Below are positions 16,202 through 24,786 of a stretch of 64,000 bases of DNA, in pieces. The stretch comes from Ignisphaera sp. (lineage in GTDB: Archaea; Thermoproteota; Thermoprotei_A; Sulfolobales; Ignisphaeraceae). Position 1 is the stretch's first letter; every line of letters begins with the position of its first letter. Made by a program: the position numbers and the translations under genes. The stretch spans positions 81,563 to 145,562 of the forward strand of contig JAVYNU010000004.1 of NCBI GenBank assembly GCA_038735125.1, read 5' to 3'. Under the pieces are notes generated by a model. That model had not been told where the DNA came from, did no database searches, and saw only the letters and a list, made by a program, of their open reading frames with translations.

Positions 16202-17692
16202 TTGAAGGTACTCATCATAGGATCTGGCGGAAGAGAACATGCCATAGCCAAGCTCATTAAAAGAAGTGGTTTGGGACCAAGAATATTTGTTGCTATGGAC
16301 TATAGGAACCCCGGTCTAGAGAGAGAAGCCAGCGAGACTGGGGGTAAGTGGTTCATAGCGCCTACCACAAGCCCTGAAAAGATTGTTGGTGTGGCTGAAG
16401 AGGTATCCCCAGACCTAATAGTCGTTGGTCCCGAGGAGCCGCAGTTCGCCGGTGTTACAGATGCTCTAAGAAACAAGGGGTTTACAGTCTTTGGAGCATC
16501 AATGCGCTGCGCAGAAATTGAGAAAAGCAAGGTGTTTGCAAGAACCCTCATGTGGAAATATGGTATTGAAGGCAGGCTATACTTCAAGGCGTTTGCAGAT
16601 GTTGAGGAGGCTAGGAAGTTCATAGAGTTTGCAGGCGATGTTGTCATAAAACCTGCTAGACAGGCAGGTGGAAAGGGTGTAAAGGTTGTCAGGGATACCC
16701 AGGCATATCTTTCTAGGGATAGGGCAGAGGTTAAGAGGAGCTACGTCGAAAAGCTGTTCAATGAAATGAGCAGTTATAGAGATATAGACTACAAGATTAT
16801 TGTTGAGCAGAGAGTTGAAGGAGTTGAATACACAGCAATGGTTATAACAGATGGGGATACAGTACTACCACTACCTCTCATACAAGACCATCCACATGCC
16901 TTCGAATATGATACAGGCCCTGAGACTGGCGGTATGGGTAGCATACAGGGCCCTGGATGGACACTGCCATTCATAACAGATGAGGAGTATAGAAAGACCA
17001 TAGAAATTGTCTCGAACGTTCTAAAGGCTCTGGCCAAAGAGATTGGAGAGCCGTACATAGGCGCTTTCGCTGGGCAAATGATGCTCACAGGTGTTTGGGG
17101 GCCAACAGTAATAGAGTTTTATAGCAGATTCGGCGACCCCGAGGCATCCAACCTTGTTCCAATAGTTGAAAGCGACTTTCTAGAGATTTTGGATAGAGCT
17201 GCTGAGAGAAGGCTTGCAGGCGCGAAGCTCAGGATAAACGAGGAGATTGTGACAATAGTCAAAGCTGTTGCACCCGCTGGGTACCCAGACGATAAACGCC
17301 TTGCTAGCTCTCATCCAATATCTATCGACGAGGCTAGGATAAGGGAGCTTGGTTGCGAGACCTTGTATGCAAGTGTTGAAATGAGGTCTGACGGGATCCT
17401 CTACACAAAGGGTTCTAGAGCCTTTGAAATTGTTTGCCATGGCAACAACTATGAAGAGGCATACAAAAAAGCTGAGAATGCTGTTACACACATCAGTACA
17501 TTGGATGGGTGGCCACTGTTCTACAGAAGAGATATTGGCTCTAACGAGCTCTTGGAGGATAGGAAAAGAGTTGCAAACAGAGTTAGGCAAGTGTATATGG
17601 CTAGGGCAAAGAATGGTTTGATCGGCAAGATACTTGTTTGGGTTCCTGGTGAGGGTATATTGGAGAATCCCCTCATCGGTTTTGTGAGGTGA
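16202..17692 (+). CDS. purD: Phosphoribosylamine-glycine ligase
   Basis: ATP-grasp enzyme that joins phosphoribosylamine and glycine. It is 496 residues from a TTG at 16202, preceded by a strong GGGGGTGA ribosome site. Upstream in-frame ATGs lie inside the preceding gene. The N terminus LKVLIIGSGGREHAIAKLI is the PurD dinucleotide-like loop. ATP-grasp parts include KPARQAGGKGVKV, DHPHAFEYDTGPETGGMGS and EFYSRFGDPEASN. At about 500 residues it is longer than typical 420-residue bacterial PurD, with the extra sequence mainly at the C terminus, as in some archaea. Confidence 0.95.
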   Translation: MKVLIIGSGGREHAIAKLIKRSGLGPRIFVAMDYRNPGLEREASETGGKWFIAPTTSPEKIVGVAEEVSPDLIVVGPEEPQFAGVTDALRNKGFTVFGASMRCAEIEKSKVFARTLMWKYGIEGRLYFKAFADVEEARKFIEFAGDVVIKPARQAGGKGVKVVRDTQAYLSRDRAEVKRSYVEKLFNEMSSYRDIDYKIIVEQRVEGVEYTAMVITDGDTVLPLPLIQDHPHAFEYDTGPETGGMGSIQGPGWTLPFITDEEYRKTIEIVSNVLKALAKEIGEPYIGAFAGQMMLTGVWGPTVIEFYSRFGDPEASNLVPIVESDFLEILDRAAERRLAGAKLRINEEIVTIVKAVAPAGYPDDKRLASSHPISIDEARIRELGCETLYASVEMRSDGILYTKGSRAFEIVCHGNNYEEAYKKAENAVTHISTLDGWPLFYRRDIGSNELLEDRKRVANRVRQVYMARAKNGLIGKILVWVPGEGILENPLIGFVR

Positions 17693-17698
17693 TTCTAT

Positions 17699-18919
17699 AT
17701 GGGGTATAGGAAGAGAGAATATTTGTCTACACCACTGTTTGGAGAGTCTATAAAGATTATGCTTTTGGGTGGAGGAGAACTAGGCAAGGAGATAGCTATA
17801 GAGGCGCAGAGACTTGGTGTAGAGGTGGTTGTTGTTGATAGATACGACTGGGCACCAGCAATGCATGTTGCCCACAGAAGATATGTTATAGATATGCTAA
17901 ACGCTAATGCTGTTAAAGCTGTTGCCGAAAGAGAGAAGCCAGATGTTATAGTACCCGAGATAGAAGCTATATCGTATGAGGCTCTAGAGGATCTAGAGTC
18001 CAGAGGGTTCTTCGTAGTCCCCAATGCCAACGCTGTCAGAATCGCTATGAATAGAATAGAGCTTAGAAGATTCGCTGCAGAGAAGCTTGGTCTCCCAACA
18101 ACCAAATACGCATTTGCCGAAAGCCCTGACGAAGCTGTTGAGGCCTGTGACAAGGTTGGCTATCCATGTCTGCTAAAACCCGAGATGAGTAGTAGTGGCC
18201 ATGGACATGTAAAGATCTCTGAGCCCAATCCAAAGCTTGTTAGAGAAGCTTATGAATATGCTGTAAGGCATTCTAGAGGCAAGAGCAGAAGGGTTATAGC
18301 CGAAGAGTTTGTCCAGCTAGAAACAGAGTTCACTATTCTTGCATACAGATTCGTTGGAGACAACGGAGTTGTTACAGAGTCTTGTGAACCTGTTGAGCAT
18401 TGGAGATACGGGAAATACCATTATATAGAGTCTTGGCAACCATCACAAAAGCCTGTAAATGTCCTTGACAAGGCTAGGGAAATAGGCATTAGAGTAGCAG
18501 AAGGTCTGGGAGGACTAGGGATATTTGGCGTCGAAGTTTTCCTGACAAAAGACGGCAGAATATTATTTAGTGAAGTGGCTCCAAGACCCCACGACACCGG
18601 TATGGTCACCATGGCTAGTCAAGAGCTTAGTGAGTTTGCGATCCATGTTAGAGCCGTCCTAGGGCTTCCAGTGCCGAGACCAAGGATATTAATCCCTGCC
18701 GCATCAATTGCCATATATGCTGAGACCGACAATATGTGGGCTCCGAGGATAGCAGGGGTCTACGAGGCTATGAAGATAGAGGGTGTTGATGTGAGGTTAT
18801 TTGGGAAACCGTTTACATATAGAGATAGAAGAATGGCTGTGATCCTCGCGAGAGGAAGAAGCGTTGAAGAGGCCCTGGAAAAGGCAAGAAAAGCAGCATC
18901 TTATATAGCTATTGTATAG
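17699..18919 (+). CDS. purT: Formate-dependent GAR transformylase
   Basis: An ATP-grasp enzyme that formylates GAR using formate and ATP, replacing the folate-dependent PurN. It is 406 residues. N-terminal IMLLGGGELGKEIAIEAQRL and VVDRYDWAPAMHVAHR are PurT signatures. The ATP-grasp region contains KPEMSSSGHGHVK, and the C-terminal ligand site reads EVAPRPHDTGMVT. The ATG lies six bases after purD and the stop overlaps the purM region. Its presence implies that formate is the one-carbon donor for this step in the organism. Confidence 0.95.
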   Translation: MGYRKREYLSTPLFGESIKIMLLGGGELGKEIAIEAQRLGVEVVVVDRYDWAPAMHVAHRRYVIDMLNANAVKAVAEREKPDVIVPEIEAISYEALEDLESRGFFVVPNANAVRIAMNRIELRRFAAEKLGLPTTKYAFAESPDEAVEACDKVGYPCLLKPEMSSSGHGHVKISEPNPKLVREAYEYAVRHSRGKSRRVIAEEFVQLETEFTILAYRFVGDNGVVTESCEPVEHWRYGKYHYIESWQPSQKPVNVLDKAREIGIRVAEGLGGLGIFGVEVFLTKDGRILFSEVAPRPHDTGMVTMASQELSEFAIHVRAVLGLPVPRPRILIPAASIAIYAETDNMWAPRIAGVYEAMKIEGVDVRLFGKPFTYRDRRMAVILARGRSVEEALEKARKAASYIAIV

Positions 18920-18927
18920 TGGTTGTA

Positions 18928-19944
18928 ATGTCCTCATGGACGTATAGCATGGCTGGTGTAGACCTAGATAAGCACAAGTCTATGCACAGATTTGTTCTCT
19001 CATTGATAGAGTCTCTCAATAAGGAGCTAGGGTTTGAGGTTAGTGGGATAGGGGGATACACAACATCAATCAAATACAGTGGGCTAAGCCTTTCTCTGCA
19101 TGTTGATGGCGTTGGGACAAAAACTATTGTTTTGCAGAAACTGGGTAAGCTAAGGGTCGCCGGATGGGACTGTGTTGCTATGAATGTAAATGATGTTGTG
19201 TGCGACGGGGCCAAGCCCCTCGCAGTTGTAGATTATATCGCCATGCCAAAAGCAGATGAAGAGATGTTCAAAGATATTGTTGAGGGTGTTGTAGATGCTG
19301 CAAGAGTTACAAGAATAGCTGTTCTCGGTGGTGAAACAGCGATTCTACCAGACCTTGCAAACGGCATTGATGTTGTGTGTACAGTGCTTGCGGTAAGGGA
19401 CAGTGGCTTCAGCAACAGTGCGCGTATAGGCGATGTTGTTATAGGTGTTTCGAGCTGGGGGCTTCACGCAAATGGCTATAGCCTTGTGAGAAGAGTTTTG
19501 GAAAGTAGAAACATAGGCTATAGCTCCACTATAGACGGTATCAACCTAGCTGATGAACTCGCCAAGCCTGTGGCCATATACTCTAATCTGGTTCGAGATC
19601 TAATAGACCAGAGGCTTGTAACAAGCGCTGCACACATAACTGGAGGAGCCTTCACAAAGCTGAAGAGGGTTACACCACCAAATGCAAACATGGTGCTCGA
19701 CATGCCGAAACCGCCAAAAATATTCGAAGCCATTATGGAGCTAGGCAACATATCCGTCGATGAAATGTATAGGGTGTTTAACATGGGTGTGGGACTCATC
19801 TTAACAGCATCTAAAGAGAATATTCATGATATTGAAAGCATCATTAAATCACACAACTTTGAATTCTATGAGCTTGGTCGTGTTGTTGACGGAAGCGGCA
19901 AGGTGGTTTTGAATACAGTCTATGGAAAAACAATAGTATTTTAA
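18928..19944 (+). CDS. purM: AIR synthetase
   Basis: Converts FGAM to AIR. It is 338 residues from ATG 18928 (GTG 18919, overlapping the purT stop, is an alternative). Key motifs are the N-terminal MAGVDLDKHKSMHRFV, LHVDGVGTKTIV, the catalytic-loop AMNVNDVVCDGAKPL, VLGGETAILPDL and a glycine-rich THI-like ITGGAFTKLKRV. It is the last gene of the operon; purE/K, purB and the last two steps are not in this window. It converges on the methyltransferase gene with 28 bases between stops. Confidence 0.96.
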   Translation: MSSWTYSMAGVDLDKHKSMHRFVLSLIESLNKELGFEVSGIGGYTTSIKYSGLSLSLHVDGVGTKTIVLQKLGKLRVAGWDCVAMNVNDVVCDGAKPLAVVDYIAMPKADEEMFKDIVEGVVDAARVTRIAVLGGETAILPDLANGIDVVCTVLAVRDSGFSNSARIGDVVIGVSSWGLHANGYSLVRRVLESRNIGYSSTIDGINLADELAKPVAIYSNLVRDLIDQRLVTSAAHITGGAFTKLKRVTPPNANMVLDMPKPPKIFEAIMELGNISVDEMYRVFNMGVGLILTASKENIHDIESIIKSHNFEFYELGRVVDGSGKVVLNTVYGKTIVF

Positions 19945-19972
19945 AAATAGGCATGTTGTTGACAAACATTGT

Positions 19973-20626
19973 TTACGCGTCTTGCATGTTTTTCATATCA
20001 ATATCTATTAGCATGACCTTCACCTCGTCAAAAGGAGTTTTCACAGTAAATGTTACAACACCTTTGAATATATTGGAAACAGCTCTCCACGCTTTTGCAA
20101 GATTAGATGACGACACCATGACAAACCTCTTTGATACTCTAACCAGCTGAGACACAATATCTATATACACATTCTCATCAATACCGCTACATAGCTGAAC
20201 CGATAGTGATGTTGGACACGGCAAATATGGGGGGTTGGATAAAGCTAAATCATATGATTTTTTCCTTAGACAATGGCCAGAGGGGCATTGGACTATATCC
20301 AATCTGCTGAAAACACCAATTTTCTTAGCATTTATTTTAGAGATCTTAGTAGCATTCTCGTCAATGTCTATGACCACCGCATACAGGTTTTCAAATTCTT
20401 TAAGGAGCTCTATGGCTATGTATCCAGACCCGCCACCAACTTCGCAGAAACTCTTTATGCTAGACACATTGTTGAGAGCTTTAGCTGTTGTTGCAACAGC
20501 GTTTGATGAGACAAAGTAGAAGGGTATGAAGACTCCTTGAATCACATACCCCTTGATACTCTTCTTTCTCCATAGAAGCTTGTGGAGAGCCTTCAAAAAC
20601 AAGGCTATGACGAAGGCTCTTATCAA
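19973..20626 (-). CDS. Class I methyltransferase of the HemK/Mtq2 type
   Basis: A 217-residue AdoMet-dependent methyltransferase. Motif I is FCEVGGGSGYIAIELL (about residues 60-75), motif II includes VVIDIDENATKIS, and the NPPY motif (DLALSNPPYLPCP) identifies N-methylation of a glutamine side chain or base amino group. The size and N-terminal layout resemble archaeal Mtq2, which modifies the GGQ of release factor aRF1 with Trm112. The stretch before motif I (FIPFYFVSSNAVATTA) differs from the usual PSEDS element, so the substrate is uncertain. It lies two bases from an upstream UPF0047 gene in the same direction. Confidence 0.7.
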   Translation of the reverse strand: MIRAFVIALFLKALHKLLWRKKSIKGYVIQGVFIPFYFVSSNAVATTAKALNNVSSIKSFCEVGGGSGYIAIELLKEFENLYAVVIDIDENATKISKINAKKIGVFSRLDIVQCPSGHCLRKKSYDLALSNPPYLPCPTSLSVQLCSGIDENVYIDIVSQLVRVSKRFVMVSSSNLAKAWRAVSNIFKGVVTFTVKTPFDEVKVMLIDIDMKNMQDA

Positions 20627-20628
20627 GT

Positions 20629-21030
20629 TTAGATACCATGAATTTCCACAGCTATTCTCCTCACATGGTTGTAAACAGATCTCGTCTCCAGCAAATATAT
20701 CCTCTCATCGTCACGCAGCATAATAGCCTCGTTTTCAACTGGGATAACAGCATTTGTCGATAGAACTGTTGAGATTAGATGTGCATATGCATTTCCGTGT
20801 CTCCAACCTTCAAATGGTATTAGCCTTGTTATGAAATTCAAGAACGCCTTTTCCTTGCCAACCTCAAGGATTGCAATGGCTGGTGTTGCCCCTTCAACTG
20901 AGATCCATATCAAACCGTTTTTGACGCCGCTTTCTTTAATACAGTCTGTTACAATATTAGTAATGTTGTGTAGCACCATCGGTCCATAGGTTTTGACTTC
21001 AACTACTTTTGAATACACCTTCAAGGACAA
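20629..21030 (-). CDS. UPF0047/YjbQ-like protein, paralogue A
   Basis: A 133-residue protein with the fold pattern of UPF0047 (YjbQ): GLIWISVEGATPAIAILEV, then GWRHGNAYAHLISTVLSTN and LLETRSVYNHVRRIAVEIHG. The family forms trimers and some members have thiamin-phosphate synthase activity. This copy keeps the HGNAYAH segment that corresponds to the usual HND...AH histidines but has lost the H(T/S)(T/S)A motif. Its 5' end overlaps the next UPF0047 paralogue by 32 bases. Function is unknown. Confidence 0.7.
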   Translation of the reverse strand: MSLKVYSKVVEVKTYGPMVLHNITNIVTDCIKESGVKNGLIWISVEGATPAIAILEVGKEKAFLNFITRLIPFEGWRHGNAYAHLISTVLSTNAVIPVENEAIMLRDDERIYLLETRSVYNHVRRIAVEIHGI

Positions 21031-21418
21031 GCACCACAGACTTGCTTCCCTCGATTCTGGATATATCTACAAATACTATTCTCTTGAACTGGCCTAGAAA
21101 CATGGATCCTTTTACAACAGGTACAAAGACGTTTTTCCCTATTATTACATTGCAAAGCAGCTTGTCTACACATCCAACCTTGTGGAGAAGCTCTTCGAGG
21201 TCTGCGAGTAGCTCAGGCTCATACTCTATTTCGGTAACGCTACAGCCCCTCTCATTGGTATATAGAACTGCTATTCCATTCACAAGACCACTCTCCCTAA
21301 TAACATTAGCTATATGTGCTGTTATATCCTGTGCCTCGTAGCCTTTGCTCTCAAACGTTAGTCTATACACCTTCAAATCCACAAAAACCACCACAAAAAT
21401 GTTGCTTGTTGGCAGCAA
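20999..21418 (-). CDS. UPF0047/YjbQ-like protein, paralogue B
   Basis: A 139-residue protein that aligns end to end with its neighbour: NVIRESGLVNGIAVLYTNER parallels NIVTDCIKESGVKNGLIWIS. It has lost nearly all conserved histidines of the family, including those in the HND/AH segment, which here reads NVIIGKNVFVPVVKGSMF. It is probably a structural partner of paralogue A in a mixed trimer; this is inference. The ATG is at 21418, and the C/D sRNA on the same strand ends about 30 bases upstream. Confidence 0.6.
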   Translation of the reverse strand: MLPTSNIFVVVFVDLKVYRLTFESKGYEAQDITAHIANVIRESGLVNGIAVLYTNERGCSVTEIEYEPELLADLEELLHKVGCVDKLLCNVIIGKNVFVPVVKGSMFLGQFKRIVFVDISRIEGSKSVVLVLEGVFKSS

Positions 21419-21446
21419 TTAAAAGTGGTTGTTATGCCAAGTTGGT

Positions 21447-21495
21447 TCAGCCAAGGCTGACCACATCACTATTCAGAGTCGCCTGAGTTCATCAC
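21447..21495 (-). ncRNA. C/D-box sRNA (2'-O-methylation guide)
   Basis: On the minus strand the boxes are C GTGATGA (21495-21489), 12-base guide ACTCAGGCGACT, D' CTGA (21476-21473), 3-base spacer, C' GTGATGT (21469-21463, one base off consensus), 12-base guide GGTCAGCCTTGG, and D CTGA (21450-21447). Both guides have the canonical 12-base length. Target complements are CCAAGGCTGACC (D) and AGTCGCCTGAGT (D'). It lies in the gap between the UPF0047 gene and the ACT-domain gene. No clear promoter of its own was found. Confidence 0.85.
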
Positions 21496-21580
21496 ATTTT
21501 TCTGAAATGCGCTTTTCTTCTGGAACCTGATTCTAGATTCAGTAATATTTTTATGCATTACTATGTAACTAATATTCGCT

Positions 21581-21901
21581 GTGGTACGAGAAGCCATGTT
21601 GCATAGCGATCTTGATAGAGCTTCAGATGAGAGCTTAGCCGTCATAACTGTTATTGGTGCTGACAAACCTGGTATTGTAGCTGGCATAACATCTGTTCTA
21701 GCAAAATACAATGTGAATATTGTTGACATTTCCCAGACAGTTGTTAGAGGAATTTTCAGCATGATAATGATCGTCGATTTGTCTACAGGTAGAATCGACT
21801 TGCCTAAGCTTAGAGAAGAGCTTATTGCAAAGGGTAGGGATCTCGGTGTTGAGGTGAGCGTTAATCATATTGCTGTTTTCAGGGCTATGCAGAGGGTGTA
21901 G
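21581..21901 (+). CDS. ACT-domain protein (UPF0237)
   Basis: A 106-residue protein consisting of one ACT domain, VITVIGADKPGIVAGITSVL at about residues 21-40, then NVNIVDISQTVVRGIFSMIM. UPF0237 proteins are ligand-binding regulators, often encoded beside UPF0210. A TATA-like ATATTTTTATG at about 21544-21554 would start transcription near the GTG at 21581, so translation may be leaderless. The ATG at 21596 (MLHSDLDRA) is an alternative. The stop is four bases before the UPF0210 start, indicating one transcript. Confidence 0.85.
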   Translation: MVREAMLHSDLDRASDESLAVITVIGADKPGIVAGITSVLAKYNVNIVDISQTVVRGIFSMIMIVDLSTGRIDLPKLREELIAKGRDLGVEVSVNHIAVFRAMQRV

Positions 21902-21904
21902 CGC

Positions 21905-23293
21905 TTGCCAAGGATATTCGCTCCTGAGGAAATTGGAGAAGTTGTTGAGATGCTACTTTTTCAAGATCTGGACATAAGGTCTGTAACACTTGGTTTAAGC
22001 ATCCAGGATTGTATATCGCATAGCGTAGCAGACTCCATTGGCTGTATAGAGAGAAAGGTTGGTGTATATGGCGAGAAGCTGGTTAAAGCTGTTGACAAAG
22101 TTGCCAACAAATATGGTGTAAAGATAGTTACCAAGAGAATTGCGTTGACACCGATATCAATTGTTCTAGAGGCTATAGCTAAGAACAGTATCGACAAGGC
22201 TGTTGAGGCTGGAATAGAGATCGCTAAAGCAATTGATAGGATTGCCACGAGCATTGGAATAGACTATGTTGGTGGGTACTCAGCCTTTGTACACAAAGGC
22301 TTTACACATGGAGATATAGCTGTAATAGAGTCGTTTCCAGATGCACTAGCATCGACACAGACAATAGCATCCATGATTAACGCAGCATCAACATACACTG
22401 GGATAAACGTCGATGCGGTTAACACAGTCTCTAGAAAAATTGTTGACCTTGCCCACAAGACTCCGAAGGGAATTGGATGCACAAGATTCGCTGTTATGGC
22501 TAATGCCCCAGAGGACAACCCATTCGTACCAGGGGCTTACCACGGTCTCGGAGAGCCGGAAACAGTTGTCAATGTTGCTGTTAGCGGCCCTGGGGTGATA
22601 GAGGCTGTCATTAAGAGGCTTGGAGAAAAAGCTGATATGAGAACATTGCACGACTATGTGAAGAGGGCAGCATTCAAGATAACTAGGCTGGGTGAGCTTA
22701 TCGGGAGAGAGGTTGCTAAGGAGATAGGCGCGCAGTTTGGTATTGTCGACCTCTCTGTCGCTCCATCGCCAAAGATAGGGGATAGCGTTGCAAGAATATT
22801 GGAGGCGATGGGCTTGGAGGTTGCCGGAGCCCCTGGCAGCATAGCAGCTCTCTATATATTGGTTGACGCGGTTAAGAAGGGTGGTGCAATGGCGACTTCG
22901 AGTATAGGGGGGTTGAGTGGGGCATTTATACCAGTTAGCGAGGACTGGGGGATGACTAGAGCGGCTATGCTAGGGGCTATAACGATAGATAGGCTAGAGG
23001 CCATGATGGCTGTCTGCAACACCGGAATAGACATGGTTGCAATTCCAGGTGATACACCGCCAGAAACAATAGCTGCTCTAATACTAGATGTTATGGCTGT
23101 TGGGATAGCACTCGACAAAGCACTTGGAGTTAGAATAATACCTGTACCAAATGCAAAACCAGGTGATGTGGTTGACTTTGGGGGGCTGCTAGGATCAACC
23201 GTAGTCATGAATGTGCCTAGATACAATACAAAAAAGTTTGTTGAAAGAGGGGGTCTAATACCCCCATCGATAAAGAGGCTTGACAAAGGCTAG
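21905..23293 (+). CDS. UPF0210 (DUF711) family protein
   Basis: A 462-residue member of the UPF0210/DUF711 family, related in fold to glycyl-radical enzymes but lacking evident radical function; its activity is unknown. Family signatures include DIRSVTLGLSIQDC near the N terminus, GGYSAFVHKGFTHGD, and the C-terminal IDMVAIPGDTPPETIAALIL. It starts with a TTG four bases after the ACT-domain gene. The pairing with an ACT protein is conserved widely, suggesting that the ACT domain senses an amino acid and controls this enzyme. Confidence 0.85.
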   Translation: MPRIFAPEEIGEVVEMLLFQDLDIRSVTLGLSIQDCISHSVADSIGCIERKVGVYGEKLVKAVDKVANKYGVKIVTKRIALTPISIVLEAIAKNSIDKAVEAGIEIAKAIDRIATSIGIDYVGGYSAFVHKGFTHGDIAVIESFPDALASTQTIASMINAASTYTGINVDAVNTVSRKIVDLAHKTPKGIGCTRFAVMANAPEDNPFVPGAYHGLGEPETVVNVAVSGPGVIEAVIKRLGEKADMRTLHDYVKRAAFKITRLGELIGREVAKEIGAQFGIVDLSVAPSPKIGDSVARILEAMGLEVAGAPGSIAALYILVDAVKKGGAMATSSIGGLSGAFIPVSEDWGMTRAAMLGAITIDRLEAMMAVCNTGIDMVAIPGDTPPETIAALILDVMAVGIALDKALGVRIIPVPNAKPGDVVDFGGLLGSTVVMNVPRYNTKKFVERGGLIPPSIKRLDKG

Positions 23294-23349
23294 AAAACAA
23301 CTATACATACAGAATTTAATAGAAAAGCTTTTTTGTTTTCTCCACAGCT

Positions 23350-23367
23350 ATCAAACCCAAGTTTGAT
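23350..23367 (+). promoter_or_regulatory. Hairpin next to the start of the anion permease gene
   Basis: ATCAAAC-CCAA-GTTTGAT forms a 7-bp stem with a 4-base loop, ending five bases before the ATG at 23373. It occupies the place of a ribosome binding site. A T run (about 23327-23339) just upstream may end the preceding UPF0210 transcript. A role in translation is possible but untested. Confidence 0.4.
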
Positions 23368-23372
23368 GAATT

Positions 23373-24662
23373 ATGAACTACGAGAATCTGGCTGGGTTGA
23401 TAATAGTCATACTGCTTATAGCATCGCTCATAGCTAGAAGCCGCAGGCCCCAGACACCTGTGTGGAGCATAATGGCCTTTCTATCGTTTATAACAATTCT
23501 CTTCAGATTGGTTAAACCAGATGAGCTAGACAATGTTATCGACCTTGACGTAATACTGTTTTTAATTGGCATGTTCTCAATAGTTGGATTGGCCGAGGCA
23601 TCGGGGGTTCTAGAAGCCATCTCCACATGGTTTATTGGTCGCTTCAAAAGCAGGTATGCGGTGATATATGCCTCATCTATATTGTTTGGCCTTCTAGCAG
23701 CTATAGCAATGAACGATACTGTAGCGTTCATGGGACCCCCAATAGCATACACTATTGCAAGAGCTATTGACGTCGATCCAAAGGCTATGTTCCTCCTACT
23801 CGCATTCTCGCTTACAATAGGCTCTGTTACAACACCCATTGGAAATCCGCAAAACGTTTTGATAGCTGAGAGATCTGGTCTAGAGGCCCCCTTCATAAGA
23901 TTTGTGAATTATCTGATTATACCAACCATCATAAACCTCTTGGTAACGCCATACATAATCATAAAGTTTTTTAGGATAGAGAATAAGAGGACTCAACTTG
24001 CCTTAGTACCCCATGAGGCCATAAAGGATAGGAGAGAAGCGCTACTGGGGGTCATAGGGTTGCTATCCTCTATAGCAGCTCTTATAGTCAATGATGTTCT
24101 GCAGATAATGGGTCTGCCCTACATATCGAAGAGAGGGTTCATACCATTTATAATAGCGGCTGCTCTATACATAATGTCTAGGAATCCGAGAAGGGTTCTA
24201 TCGAATGTTGATTGGGGAACAATAATATTCTTCATAACGATGTTTATAACTATGGAGGGGGTTTGGAGAAGTGGTGTTCTAAACCCACTTCTAAACATAT
24301 TCATACCGAGGAAGCTCAGCGGCATAATGGATGTAATTTCTATAACAGCCGCATCTATAGTTGTAAGCCAGGTCATAAGCAACGTGCCTTTCACAAAACT
24401 GGTCATAGACTATATGAAAAGCCTTGGATATGCAAGCATCGATCAACTATCTTGGATAACACTGGCAATGGCATCTACAATAGCTGGGAACCTAACGCTT
24501 CTTGGCGCAGCATCGAATATAATAATAATTGAGTATCTAGAGTCAAAGATGAACACATCAATATCGTTTACAGAGTTTCTCAGGATAGGGGTTATCGTAA
24601 CAGCTGTAAACACCTTGATATACCTCGCCCTACTGTGGGTACCAGCTATAGCCCTGCATTGA
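23373..24662 (+). CDS. ArsB/NhaD/SLC13-type ion permease
   Basis: A 429-residue protein with about 11 to 12 transmembrane helices of the IT superfamily. Two-repeat signatures are MNDTVAFMGPPIAYTIARAI (as in the N[DN]T..F motif), then TIGSVTTPIGNPQNVLIA, and in the second half QVISNVPFTKLVIDYM and GNLTLLGAASNIIIIEYLE. The paired N-P / GN...SN motifs bind the anion and sodium in SLC13 relatives. Candidate substrates are dicarboxylates, sulfate, arsenite or sodium/proton exchange; the sequence does not decide. It stands alone after UPF0210. Confidence 0.8.
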   Translation: MNYENLAGLIIVILLIASLIARSRRPQTPVWSIMAFLSFITILFRLVKPDELDNVIDLDVILFLIGMFSIVGLAEASGVLEAISTWFIGRFKSRYAVIYASSILFGLLAAIAMNDTVAFMGPPIAYTIARAIDVDPKAMFLLLAFSLTIGSVTTPIGNPQNVLIAERSGLEAPFIRFVNYLIIPTIINLLVTPYIIIKFFRIENKRTQLALVPHEAIKDRREALLGVIGLLSSIAALIVNDVLQIMGLPYISKRGFIPFIIAAALYIMSRNPRRVLSNVDWGTIIFFITMFITMEGVWRSGVLNPLLNIFIPRKLSGIMDVISITAASIVVSQVISNVPFTKLVIDYMKSLGYASIDQLSWITLAMASTIAGNLTLLGAASNIIIIEYLESKMNTSISFTEFLRIGVIVTAVNTLIYLALLWVPAIALH

Positions 24663-24786
24663 AGTCTATCCAATAGCTGTCAATATAACAGTTCTTACAG
24701 CATATATCTTTCCTCTAGATGCTCTATTGAAAGCTGATAGCGTTTTAATATCTGTGACGACATAGAAATTAGTATGGTGAAAACTT

